A DNA stretch of 64,000 nt from Thermoplasmata archaeon (GTDB taxonomy: Archaea > Thermoplasmatota > Thermoplasmata > UBA10834), in the NCBI GenBank assembly GCA_020696365.1, contig JAEHCM010000004.1, forward strand, positions 62,001 through 126,000, in the 5' to 3' direction. The notes under the pieces were generated by a model. The model ran no database searches and had not been told where the DNA came from. It was given only the letters and a program-made list of their open reading frames with translations. The position numbers were made by a program, and so were the translations under genes. Within the stretch, counting starts at the first letter, position 1. Each line of letters opens with the position of its first letter. Positions 32,917 to 41,486 of this stretch are shown here, piece by piece.

Positions 32917-33320
32917 ATGAGCGGCCTAGCCCTCACCGCCTTGGACGGGTCGGACACGATAGGTGGTTCGAAGCTCCTCCTGGAGTACGACGGAAGAGGG
33001 GTGTTGCTGGATTTCGGAGCGAACTCCCCGCGCATGGGCACATACTATGAGGAACACCTGAGGCCGCGGAGCGCGCAGGTTCGGGCTGAAGAGCCACGGC
33101 TTCACCGTCGACAGCGCCGGCCATCCGACATTCACATGCGACGACGGTCCGCTCCACGCATCCGAGCACGCGAGCATGGAGGACATCGCGGAGATGGGGC
33201 GTACGGTCGACCCCGAGATAGTCATACCGGTGCATACCGAGTATGCAGCAGGGTTCGAGCAGATCTTCGGGGGAGTGGAAGGTAGTCCTGCCGAAGTGCG
33301 GCGACAAGATCCAGCTGTAG
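32917..33320 (+). pseudogene. Remnant of an MBL/beta-CASP ribonuclease (RNase J-like)
   Basis: The N-terminal reading (32917-~33070) gives GSDTIGGSKLLLEYDG, VLLDFGANSPRMGTYYEEHLRPR, which matches the opening of archaeal beta-CASP exonucleases. The frame then breaks. A second frame from ~33075 gives LKSHGFTVDSAGHPTF and HASEHASMEDIAEM, DPEIVIPVHTEY, which is the C-terminal HxSGHA-type motif region. A third frame near 33282 gives VVLPKCGDKIQL then TAG at 33318-33320. The central ~300 residues of a normal enzyme are missing. At least one large deletion and two frame changes make this a clear pseudogene, or a badly misassembled spot. Confidence 0.8.
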
Positions 33321-33329
33321 GAATACACG

Positions 33330-34154
33330 CTACTGCGTCAGGAGGCTGTATACCATCTCGCATGCGGCAAGGAAGACGCCGCCTATGAAGATCGTCCTGA
33401 CCGCCCTCGTCTTCAGCCTCTTCAGCCCCCAGGTCGACCCGATTATCGCCATCACAAGTATGATAGGGGTCAGCGTGAGCGCGAGGTCGTAGTGGATCGT
33501 CACGCCTTCACGGAAGGCGTACGCCGCGAACGCAGCGGGCGTCAGGATGGCGCCCACGAATGCGGATGTGCCTATGGCCCTGCGTGTCTCGAACCTGAAC
33601 ACATATATGATGAGAGGCACGCTGACGACCCCGCCGCCTATACCGAAGCTGCCGATTAGGAAGCCAGTCAGTACGCTTACGCCTATCCCGGCGAACATCC
33701 TCTTGGTGCTGGGATCCGTCCGCGCAGGAGCGGAGTCCTTCCGTGCCTTGTACAAGCCGAGGGCCATCTTGGTGCCCACGATTAGCAATAGAACGGCGAA
33801 TCCCACCTTCACAAAGCGCTCGTCGGCCGATGATGTGAAAATGACCCCACCGACCACTCCGAAGAGACCTCCCGCGGCAAGCATCAGCCCGAGCCTGAAG
33901 TCCACCAGGCCCTTCCGCGAGTGGCTATAAGTGGCGCTCGCCATGGTGGCGAAGGCGAAGCACAACGACAGTGGCACGATCTCCTTCATCACCAGACTGA
34001 CGAAGAACAGGTCCATGATGGGGACATACAACTGCCCACCACCGAGTCCCAGGTTCGAATAGAAGAATCCGACCGTCGCCACCAGGACCGCGACGAGCAG
34101 GAGCGAATCGACCCCGATTGCCTCGAATGCCACAAGCCTCAGAATATTTGCCAT
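33330..34154 (-). CDS. TauE/SafE family anion permease
   Basis: A 274-residue membrane protein with about eight TM segments in two halves. The first has VGFFYSNLGLGGGQLYVPIM and the second LTGFLIGSFGIGGGVVSVPLI, the paired Gly-rich G-x-GGG motifs that define TauE/SafE (DUF81). Members move sulfite, sulfoacetate or other organic anions across the membrane. Start ATG 34154 sits just after AT-rich TTAATAT, so the transcript may lack a leader. It converges with the pseudogene and has no metabolic partner nearby that would identify its substrate. Confidence 0.9.
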   Translation of the reverse strand: MANILRLVAFEAIGVDSLLLVAVLVATVGFFYSNLGLGGGQLYVPIMDLFFVSLVMKEIVPLSLCFAFATMASATYSHSRKGLVDFRLGLMLAAGGLFGVVGGVIFTSSADERFVKVGFAVLLLIVGTKMALGLYKARKDSAPARTDPSTKRMFAGIGVSVLTGFLIGSFGIGGGVVSVPLIIYVFRFETRRAIGTSAFVGAILTPAAFAAYAFREGVTIHYDLALTLTPIILVMAIIGSTWGLKRLKTRAVRTIFIGGVFLAACEMVYSLLTQ

Positions 34155-34252
34155 ATATTAAACAGATATGATTCTACAAGTTGTTCGAATTTCGGCCCTG
34201 TTTGACGAATCCGGTACGAACAGACCGTCAAATTATTCGACATGGCCTAAAT

Positions 34253-34263
34253 GCTTTTATATC
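34253..34263 (+). promoter_or_regulatory. TATA box for the AOR gene
   Basis: GCTTTTATATC, a good archaeal TATA box. Expected initiation is near 34285, leaving ~20 nt of leader that contains GGGGAGGT before the TTG start at 34306. Confidence 0.6.
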
Positions 34264-34305
34264 CTGTAGCAATTCGTTCGGTTCAGTCTGGGGAGGTACA
34301 AGCCG

Positions 34306-36102
34306 TTGAGATTACTGAGAGTCGATTTGACATCAGGCAAGTTCGCCGACCAGGTGATTCCCAAGGACGACCTGTTGAAGTACATGGGAGGTAGGGGACT
34401 CGCCGCGAAGATACTGTACCAGGAGAACAAGACAAAGATGGACGGCTTCGATCCTGAGAACAGGCTGATATTCATGACGGGGCCCTACACGGGCACGTAC
34501 GGCTCCTTCACAGGATTCTACAACGTCACGACTAAATCTCCCCTCACGGGGGCGATACTGTCCGCCCATTCCGGAGGGCACTGGGGACCGATGCTCAGGA
34601 GGACGGGATACGACGGCATAGTCTTCTTCGGCAGGGCTCCGAAGCCGGTCTATCTGCTCCTGACGGACGACGGGGCCGAGCTCAGGACCGCCGCAGACCT
34701 CTGGGGCAAGGACGTCTTCGAGACCATCGACACTCTGGAGGAGCGGCACCAGAAGGCGAAGGCAACCGTGATCGGCCCCGCGGGCGAGCGACGGGCGCGT
34801 ATAGCAGCGATCATGAACGACCACCACCGGGCTGCCGGACGAGGCGGCGCCGGAGCCGTCATGGGGTCGAAGAATCTCAAGGCCGTCGTGGTCCACGGCA
34901 CCAAGGAAGTCCCTCAGGCGGACCCTGACAGACTGAAGGAAAGCTTCAAGGAGGCCACGAAGACTGTCAAGGAGAAGTCCGCCGCCTTCGCGAAGTACGG
35001 CACCTCCATGGTCGTCGGCATCACGGGCAAGGCGGGTGTGATACCCACCAAGAACCTTCACACGGGGTACTTCCCAGACTTCGAGAAGATAGGCGGGGAC
35101 GCCCTGATAGACGGACACTTCGTGAAGAACATGGCGTGTGCCAGGTGTCCCCTTCACTGCGGCAACGCGACGAAGGCGGAGAAGGACTACCAGGTGGAGA
35201 CGGAAGGTCCCGAGTACGAGACGCTCGCGATGTTCGGGGCCAACCTCGAGAACTCGAACCTCGAATCGATCATAATGGCGAACGACCTGTGCAACAGGTA
35301 TGGAATCGACACCATCTCCTGCGCTGACACGGTCGCGTGCGCCGTCGACATGTTCGACAAGAACATCATATCCGAGAAGGAGACCGGCGGGATCAAACTG
35401 TCCTGGGGAGACCACAGGACCATGGTCAGGCTGGTGGAGATGACCGGAAAGGGCGAGGGCTTCGGAGCGGCCATAGGCGAGGGCTCCAAGAGGCTCGCTG
35501 CAGCACATGGCCCTGAGGCCGAGAAGTGCTCCATGAACGTCAAGGGCATGGAGTTCCCGGGATACGACCCCAGAGGCATACAGGGGATGTCGCTCGCTTT
35601 CGCGACGTCGACAAGAGGGGCATGTCACCTGCGCGCCACCATGTACGTGGCCGAGCTCTTCCAGGGCACCGCTGACAGGTTCACCGTGAAGGGCAAGGCG
35701 CAGCCGCTGAAGGACCTCCAGGAACTCTTCACCGTCCTGGACTGCATGGTATTGTGCAAATTCGGCGCGAGGAACGCCTTCGCCAACTCATGGGACAACA
35801 TGGCCATGCTGGTGAACGCGGCCACGGGACACGGCTACACCGTCGATGGGCTGAAGCATGTCGGCGAGCGTGTGTGGACCCTGGAGCGGCTGTTCAACCT
35901 GCGGGAGGGGTTCGCGAAGAAGGACGACACGCTCCCTGAGAGGCTGTTCACAGTGCCGATACATGATGGTCCCTCCAAAGGAGCCGTGGTCAACAGAGCG
36001 GATTTCGAGAGCGAGCTCGAAGCCTACTACGCCGTCTGGGGATGGTCTCCTGAGGGCATACCCACGCCCGAAACCATCGAGAGGCTCGGATTGGGGCTGT
36101 GA
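34306..36102 (+). CDS. Aldehyde ferredoxin oxidoreductase
   Basis: A 598-residue tungsten/molybdopterin enzyme that oxidises aldehydes to carboxylic acids and reduces ferredoxin in the cytoplasm. Features: GGRGLAAKIL (28-37), KSPLTGAILSAHSGGHWGP with cofactor-binding residues, AGRGGAGAVMGSKNLKAV (177-194), the [4Fe-4S] ligands Cys278, Cys281 and Cys285 in CARCPLHC, and a fourth candidate Cys in LDCMVLCKF near residue 480. Length matches the family (~600-620). TTG is chosen as start because GGGGAGGT precedes it and homology begins at once. It probably disposes of aldehydes from amino-acid breakdown, with the aminotransferases further on. No molybdopterin genes are adjacent. Confidence 0.95.
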   Translation: MRLLRVDLTSGKFADQVIPKDDLLKYMGGRGLAAKILYQENKTKMDGFDPENRLIFMTGPYTGTYGSFTGFYNVTTKSPLTGAILSAHSGGHWGPMLRRTGYDGIVFFGRAPKPVYLLLTDDGAELRTAADLWGKDVFETIDTLEERHQKAKATVIGPAGERRARIAAIMNDHHRAAGRGGAGAVMGSKNLKAVVVHGTKEVPQADPDRLKESFKEATKTVKEKSAAFAKYGTSMVVGITGKAGVIPTKNLHTGYFPDFEKIGGDALIDGHFVKNMACARCPLHCGNATKAEKDYQVETEGPEYETLAMFGANLENSNLESIIMANDLCNRYGIDTISCADTVACAVDMFDKNIISEKETGGIKLSWGDHRTMVRLVEMTGKGEGFGAAIGEGSKRLAAAHGPEAEKCSMNVKGMEFPGYDPRGIQGMSLAFATSTRGACHLRATMYVAELFQGTADRFTVKGKAQPLKDLQELFTVLDCMVLCKFGARNAFANSWDNMAMLVNAATGHGYTVDGLKHVGERVWTLERLFNLREGFAKKDDTLPERLFTVPIHDGPSKGAVVNRADFESELEAYYAVWGWSPEGIPTPETIERLGLGL

Positions 36103-36186
36103 GCCACGACGGCCTCAGAACAGGCCAGCAAGGTATATTCCTGGAAGGCCAGTGAGGATTATCAGACGTGATATTCTGTCCTTAAG

Positions 36187-36196
36187 CGTATATAAC
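36187..36196 (+). promoter_or_regulatory. TATA box for the PKD-exporter operon
   Basis: CGTATATAAC on the plus strand, ~40 nt before the ATPase ATG at 36230. Predicted initiation is near 36214. Confidence 0.55.
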
Positions 36197-36229
36197 CCGT
36201 CAGCGTTCTAGTTCGCACGGGTAGGCTCC

Positions 36230-37144
36230 ATGATAGAAGCCAACGGTCTCTCCAAGGATTATAGGGAAGTAAGGGCACTGGACGACGTCAGCCTCAGAGT
36301 GGGAAGAGGCGAGATATTCGGGTTCTTCGGCCCCAACGGCGCCGGAAAGACGACCTGCATCAAGGTCTTGTGCGGTCTCACGAACGCCACTGGCGGAGAT
36401 GCCTCCGTAATGGGCGTCGATGTACGCGGGTCGCCGATCCAGGTCAGGGACAACATAGCGATACTCTCCGAGGAAAGCAGATTCTACGAGGAGATGACAC
36501 CCAGACGATATCTGAACATGTTCGCCAAGTTCATGCTCATGGGTAGGTCCGAGAGGCTGTCCGCACTCAACAGGGCGTCCGACCTGGCGGACATAAGGAC
36601 TTTCATGGACCGAAGGATCGCGCATCTCTCCATGGGACAGAGGCAGAGAGTCTCCCTCGCGAGGGTGCTCATGTCGGATGTTCCACTCGTCTTCTTGGAT
36701 GAGCCGTTCGAAGGAGTCGACATAACACACAGGCGGAAGTTGAGGGAGTATTTCAGAGAGTACGTCTCCAAGGGCAACACGGTGTTCTTCACATCGCACA
36801 ACCTCATCGAGGCCGAATACATAGTCGACAGGTTCGCTTTCATCCATCACGGGAAGCTCATAGCGGTCGGGACCGCGGAGGAGCTGAAGGAGAAGTATCT
36901 GGCTCCCTCGTACATGCTGCACGTATCCGACCCTCAGGCGGCTAGGAAGGTGCTGGACGACAACCTGAGGCTGCAGTCGATCAAGATCGTCGAGGGGAGC
37001 CTGTCAATCGTCCTCTCAAGAAAGGGGGACGCCTCAGAGGTGGCCAAGCTGATCATCCAGGAGGGCATAGACCTCTACGAGATGAAGTCGGTCGGCACGA
37101 TGGAGGAGGTCTTCGAGCGGACTTCAAGAGGTGGCGGCTCATGA
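36230..37144 (+). CDS. ABC exporter ATP-binding protein
   Basis: A 304-residue ATPase. Walker A GPNGAGKTT, Q-loop region ILSEESRFYEEMTPRRYL, signature LSMGQRQRVSLA, Walker B LVFLDEPFEGVD and H-loop FTSHNLIEAEYI are complete. An ~80-residue C-terminal domain follows. The last codons overlap the next gene by 4 nt (ATGA), so it pairs with the PKD-bearing permease. Confidence 0.93.
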   Translation: MIEANGLSKDYREVRALDDVSLRVGRGEIFGFFGPNGAGKTTCIKVLCGLTNATGGDASVMGVDVRGSPIQVRDNIAILSEESRFYEEMTPRRYLNMFAKFMLMGRSERLSALNRASDLADIRTFMDRRIAHLSMGQRQRVSLARVLMSDVPLVFLDEPFEGVDITHRRKLREYFREYVSKGNTVFFTSHNLIEAEYIVDRFAFIHHGKLIAVGTAEELKEKYLAPSYMLHVSDPQAARKVLDDNLRLQSIKIVEGSLSIVLSRKGDASEVAKLIIQEGIDLYEMKSVGTMEEVFERTSRGGGS

Positions 37145-39000
37145 CCATGGAGCCACCGCCGCCGGACGACGATGCGGAGCTTCCACCGCCTCCGATGGAC
37201 ATCGCCGAACAGACGAACAACTATCCTGAGATCAAGATACGGAAGTCCGGCCCGCTCGCGACAGTACGAAGGGCGGTCGTGATATTCGAGAAGGACATAA
37301 GGACGATGGCCAAGCACGGCCTCGTGAGTTCGGTCATACTGTTCGTATTCCTGCTCATCGTCTTCTCCATCATGAGCTTCGCGATGAAGCAGGCGATGAG
37401 CTTCGACATCGGTGGGATGATGGAAGGCGACGATTTCGATGCGCCTTGGGCGACAGAAAGTAACCCTCCGGTCGCGGATGCTGGTAACGACAGAACCATA
37501 ACCGCAGGCACGACGATCCCGCTCGACGCGTCCGGGTCCTACGATGACGACCAGATAGTCTACTACATGTGGTCGTTCAACGAGGGCGACAGGTATGTTG
37601 AACTCTATGGCGAAGAGGTCCAGTACAAGTTCAACATGATCGGAGAGTACGAGATACGCCTCACGGTAATGGATTACTCGATAAACCAGGCGGAGGACGA
37701 CGTGACGATCACCGTCACGCAGGCAACCTCCGATACTGAACAGCCGGAAGCAGTCGTCCCGTGGAGCACGAACGTCACGGCTGGGACGACCATGACCCTT
37801 GACGGCTCTGAGTCGACGGACAACGTCGGCATAGTCAACTGGACCTGGGCAATCTACGACGTATTCGAACGTGTGCTCTACGGGGAGTCCGTGAGCTACA
37901 CCTTCGAGAACGCGGGCTACGGAGACACTGGGGTCACGTTGACGGTCGTCGACGCCGCTGGCAACTATCAGTCCAACTGGTTCAGCGTTTATGTGGAGCC
38001 GCTCACGGAGGACGTGGACTGGCTATGGGCCGAAATCGAGGAGATTGGCCTTGTAATCCTAGGGGACGAAGTCACGCTGGACGGATCGGGCTCAGGCGCC
38101 GAGTCCAGCTCGGACGTGTCCCATACTTGGTACGTGAAGCACAACTCCACGTACACAGTCCTCACGGGAGAGACCGCAGAGTTCATCCCACAGGAATGGG
38201 GCATGTACGATGTCACGCTGATCGTTAGGAACGATGCCGGTCATTACGCCCCCTACGAGAGCGGGTTCATCGTAGCACCTGCAGGGTCCGACCCGGACGC
38301 GATATCGTGGAGCAGCACGCCCTTCGGGATAGATGTCTCGTTCAACCTCCTCACATACGCGTACGGAGTGGCGCTCCTGTCGTCCGTGATATTCGTGGGC
38401 GGGCTATTCGCGAAGGGGTTCTCACACGAGATTCAGAAGGGGACCATCAAGGTCCTGTTCTTCGGGCCGATATCCGTCACGACCACCATCTTCGCCAAGA
38501 TACTGTACCCGATAGTAGTTGGACCGTTCCTGGTATTCCCGCTCGTGATAGCGTCCATGGCGACTTTCGGGCAGGACCCCGGGGAGATATTCGTCATCAC
38601 ACTCGTGGCGTACCTGCTGGCGGTCGTCACCATGGTGGCCGCGGCCTACGGTTCCTGCCTGATATACATAGCAGCCAAGCGGATGGTCCTGAAGCCTCCT
38701 GTTGTGTCCCGCATGTTCCTGTACTTCTCGCTCATCGGGACGCTAACGGTGTTCGAGTGGCTCTCGTTCGTGCTTGACGAGTGGCTCAAGGTGAACACCT
38801 ACGGCGACATGTACGACAAGTACGCCGGAGGCATCGCGCTGTTCTCGCCGTTCCACCAGGGAGGCATATATCTGTCGGATAGGATCATGGAGACGACACA
38901 GGGCCTCGACTGGGGCGTGTTCCTCATACCGGTCCTGCTGATAGTCCTGGGCGTGCTAGTGTCGAGAAAATTGTACCCGGACCTGTTCTCGAGGGAGTAG
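37141..39000 (+). CDS. ABC-2 exporter permease with three extracellular PKD-like domains
   Basis: A 619-residue permease. Residues 1-60 are cytoplasmic and include EPPPPDDDAELPPPP. TM1 is ~61-83 (LVSSVILFVFLLIVFSIMSF). Three PKD/Ig-like domains follow at ~108-200 (VADAGNDRTITAG), ~205-290 and ~295-380 (LDGSGSGAESSSD). Five TMs of the ABC-2 core come after ~395: LLTYAYGVALLSSVIFVGGLF, IVVGPFLVFPLVIASMATF, ITLVAYLLAVVTMVAAAYGSC, MFLYFSLIGTLTVFEWLSF and FLIPVLLIVLGVLVS. The PKD block is thus inserted in the first outer loop, which is unusual for this family and could recognise a surface polymer or an exported protein. It is coupled to the ATPase gene by a 4-nt overlap. Confidence 0.88.
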   Translation: MTMEPPPPDDDAELPPPPMDIAEQTNNYPEIKIRKSGPLATVRRAVVIFEKDIRTMAKHGLVSSVILFVFLLIVFSIMSFAMKQAMSFDIGGMMEGDDFDAPWATESNPPVADAGNDRTITAGTTIPLDASGSYDDDQIVYYMWSFNEGDRYVELYGEEVQYKFNMIGEYEIRLTVMDYSINQAEDDVTITVTQATSDTEQPEAVVPWSTNVTAGTTMTLDGSESTDNVGIVNWTWAIYDVFERVLYGESVSYTFENAGYGDTGVTLTVVDAAGNYQSNWFSVYVEPLTEDVDWLWAEIEEIGLVILGDEVTLDGSGSGAESSSDVSHTWYVKHNSTYTVLTGETAEFIPQEWGMYDVTLIVRNDAGHYAPYESGFIVAPAGSDPDAISWSSTPFGIDVSFNLLTYAYGVALLSSVIFVGGLFAKGFSHEIQKGTIKVLFFGPISVTTTIFAKILYPIVVGPFLVFPLVIASMATFGQDPGEIFVITLVAYLLAVVTMVAAAYGSCLIYIAAKRMVLKPPVVSRMFLYFSLIGTLTVFEWLSFVLDEWLKVNTYGDMYDKYAGGIALFSPFHQGGIYLSDRIMETTQGLDWGVFLIPVLLIVLGVLVSRKLYPDLFSRE

Positions 39001-39089
39001 ACGGCCGCGGACGCGCGGAGTGGGACAGCGTAGCTAGGAACGGAAAATCGATGAGATAAGGGGTTTCCCGTCTCTCCAGATAGTCGAAC

Positions 39090-39539
39090 CTAAAGAGCCT
39101 CGACCTTCGCCTTGTTGGCCTGGCTCTCCTTGCCCATTCTCTCGAGTATCCTCGCGGCCTCGGCAAGCAGGAACTTGGCAATCTCCGAGGAGTCGAGGTA
39201 GAAACTGCCGGAGACTTCCTCCATCTTCGCAGAGAACGCCTTCGCGCCTGCCAGGTCAACCCCGTCGGGGACCTTCGTCTCGATCTTGTACTTGCTCCCA
39301 TCCAGGTCCTGGATGGGCTCGAGGATCATCTCGTTCAGCTTCTCCCGGCGGGTGTGCTCCAGCACGTCGCTGCGCTTATTGTGCGCCGCAGACAGGACCT
39401 TGAACGACTCTGCGGCCTGTGCAAGGTCGGGTCTGCCTGCGAGGTCGTCGTAGACGGCCATGGCCGCCCTCTCGAGCTCCAGAGCGAATCTGATGACAGA
39501 TCCGAATGTCGTGCACTCCGGAAACTCGAAATCATCCAT
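39090..39539 (-). CDS. Ferritin-like helical protein coupled to the dehydrogenase gene
   Basis: A 149-residue all-helical protein that resembles the ferritin/rubrerythrin superfamily: SVIRFALELERAAMAVYDDLA, FKVLSAAHNKRSDVLEHTRREKL and a C-terminal AEAARILERMGKE. Possible iron ligands are Glu in ELERAA and the E-x-x-H of VLEHTRR-type spacing, but a full di-iron set was not established. ATG 39539 shares one base with the dehydrogenase stop (TGATG), so translation is coupled. Its role in the semialdehyde pathway is unknown; peroxide or metal handling is possible. Confidence 0.65.
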   Translation of the reverse strand: MDDFEFPECTTFGSVIRFALELERAAMAVYDDLAGRPDLAQAAESFKVLSAAHNKRSDVLEHTRREKLNEMILEPIQDLDGSKYKIETKVPDGVDLAGAKAFSAKMEEVSGSFYLDSSEIAKFLLAEAARILERMGKESQANKAKVEAL

Positions 39540-41020
39540 CAGAACCACCTGGTGATCACTACCTTCCTGTCCGTGTAGAAAGTGACCGCATCGCGGCCCT
39601 GTCCGTGCAGGTCCCCGAAGAACGAATCCTTGAACCCACCGAACGGGAAGAACGCCATCGCGGCGACCACGCCAATGTTGATGCCTATGTTGCCGGCATT
39701 GACCTTGTATCTAAGGTCCTTGGCCGATCGGCCGCTTTGGGTGTATATAGACGCCGCGTTCCCGAACGGGCTCGAGTTGATGAATTCGATCGCATCATCC
39801 AATGTGTCCATGGCCATGAAGGCCACCACAGGCCCGAATATCTCGTCCTTGGCGATGGTCATGTCCGGGGTCACGTCCTTGAATATGGTCGGGCCGATGA
39901 AATGACCCGCCTCATATCCTGGCACCTTGATCCCGCGGCCGTCGAGTACGAGTTTCGCACCCTCCTCGACGCCCTTCTCGATGTATCCGAGTATGCTCTT
40001 CTTGGCAGCGCCCGAGACGACGGGCCCCATGTTGACCGACTCGTCGAGACCGTATCCGACCTTGATCTTCTTCGCCCCCTCGACGAACTTGTTCAGGACC
40101 GGCTCCGCCACATCACCCACCGCGACGAGGTTCGCTCCCGCGAGGCACCTCTGTCCGGCGCAGCCGAAGAACGAGGCGAGCATGTTCGGCACCGTCCTGG
40201 CGAGCACCGCGTCCGGCATGACGACGAGGCTGTTCTTGGCGCCTCCCTGAGCCTGGACCCTCTTGCCGTTCTCTGAGGACTTCTTGTAGACGTACTTGGC
40301 GATCGGGGTCGAGCCGACGAACGATATACCTTTCATCGCAGGGTGCTCCATCATCGCGTCCGCGACCTCGTGGCTCCCGTTGAGCAGGTTCACGACACCT
40401 GCCGGGAAGCCTGCCTCCTCGACCAGTTTGAATATGTAGGCCTGCGTGAGCGGCACCTGCTTCGACGACTTGAGTATGAATGTGTTTCCAGACGCCACCG
40501 CGTATGGCCAGAACCAGAACGGTATCATCGCGGGGAAGTTGAACGGGCAGATGGCTCCGAACACGCCGAGCGGGGTCACCACCGCTTCCTCGTCGATCCC
40601 CTGCGCGGCACCGTCCTCCAGGTTGTAACCCATCATGAGGGAAGTTATGCCAGCGGCTACCTCCACGTTCTCTATCGTCCTGCGCGTCTCACCACGGGCC
40701 TCGTCGATCGTCTTGCCCTGCTCCTGAACCATGATCCTGGCTATGTTCTCGAAGTGACCCTCCATGATATCCTTCAGCCTGAACATCAACCTCGCCCTCG
40801 TGATCGGGGGAGTCTCCCTCCAGGACTGCCAGGCCTCCTGGGCAGCTTCGATCGCGGCGTTCGTCTCGTCGGCCGTGGTCATCGGGACCTGGCCGATGGA
40901 TTTCGCCGTCGTAGGGTTCTCGATGTCGAGGTACTTCGACGTGCTCGACTCGATCCACTCCCCGTTCACGAAGTTCTTGAGCTTTCCGTAATCCGCCTTC
41001 ACTTCAGGTAGTAACACCAT
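39539..41020 (-). CDS. mmsA: CoA-acylating methylmalonate-semialdehyde dehydrogenase
   Basis: A 493-residue aldehyde dehydrogenase. MMSDH converts methylmalonate or malonate semialdehyde to propionyl-CoA or acetyl-CoA with release of CO2 and NADH formation. Subfamily marks: KNFVNGEWIES at the start, IGQVPMTTADE, GVFGAICPFNFPAMIPFWFWPYA, QAQGGAKNSLVVMPDA (where other ALDHs have their catalytic Glu) and the active-site GCAGQRCLAGA Cys. The C-terminal FPFGGFKDSFFGDLHGQGRDAVTFYT is also diagnostic. ATG 41020 is preferred since homology starts there. Two aminotransferase genes upstream on the same strand suggest beta-alanine or 3-aminoisobutyrate breakdown. Confidence 0.92.
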   Translation of the reverse strand: MVLLPEVKADYGKLKNFVNGEWIESSTSKYLDIENPTTAKSIGQVPMTTADETNAAIEAAQEAWQSWRETPPITRARLMFRLKDIMEGHFENIARIMVQEQGKTIDEARGETRRTIENVEVAAGITSLMMGYNLEDGAAQGIDEEAVVTPLGVFGAICPFNFPAMIPFWFWPYAVASGNTFILKSSKQVPLTQAYIFKLVEEAGFPAGVVNLLNGSHEVADAMMEHPAMKGISFVGSTPIAKYVYKKSSENGKRVQAQGGAKNSLVVMPDAVLARTVPNMLASFFGCAGQRCLAGANLVAVGDVAEPVLNKFVEGAKKIKVGYGLDESVNMGPVVSGAAKKSILGYIEKGVEEGAKLVLDGRGIKVPGYEAGHFIGPTIFKDVTPDMTIAKDEIFGPVVAFMAMDTLDDAIEFINSSPFGNAASIYTQSGRSAKDLRYKVNAGNIGINIGVVAAMAFFPFGGFKDSFFGDLHGQGRDAVTFYTDRKVVITRWF

Positions 41021-41486
41021 GCTCCCGAGTCTCCTATTCGGCCCACACTGATCGGCCGACACACCAGCGGCACCCTCAATCCTGGGAGGGCAGCTGCGGT
41101 CCGCGAGTCCTCTCGGACGGGATGCCTCGCTAAGTCAAGGACCTGAGACCGCCCCTCCGAACGACCCTAAAGCACACCTTCTCCGTTGCGATTATCGTGT
41201 GTTTTCGGATTTCTTACAGCTTTCTGGCCCTAAATTCGCCAATGTACCAGCTAATCTGGCCTTATTCGCAGTATATTCTCCACATGTATAAGGATTTTGG
41301 TACGAAGAAGGGCGCTCATATGTTTAATTTCATACTCTTGCATAATTATCTGGGTGGATTGACGCATGTGGGCCTTCGAATACAGGAACAGGCTGTTGCA
41401 GGCAGACACGGCCCTCCCGCCCGGGACTGACGACCGTCGATGAAAAGAAGGAAAGGTGTTTGAAGGAGTCTGACAGGCTCAGCGGC
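41021..41486. other. 466-nt intergenic region, AT-rich core, no supported gene
   Basis: Between two minus-strand genes. The part near the dehydrogenase (41021-41180) is GC rich. The middle (about 41190-41350) is much richer in A+T and holds several TATA-like strings (TATATTC near 41273, minus-strand CCTTATACATG near 41290, TATGTTTAATTT near 41320), so the dehydrogenase promoter probably lies here with a long leader. A 77-codon plus-strand ORF at 41197-41430 has no Shine-Dalgarno or recognisable domain and was not accepted. A non-coding RNA cannot be excluded. Confidence 0.5.

Noticed and set aside
34333-35628. 431-codon minus-strand open frame
   Set aside because: Antisense to the aldehyde ferredoxin oxidoreductase, whose motifs are complete on the plus strand; produced by GC-rich codon usage.
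41197-41430. 77-codon plus-strand open frame in an intergenic region
   Set aside because: No Shine-Dalgarno, no domain, and the C-terminal part reads like non-coding GC-rich DNA. Kept only as part of the intergenic description.
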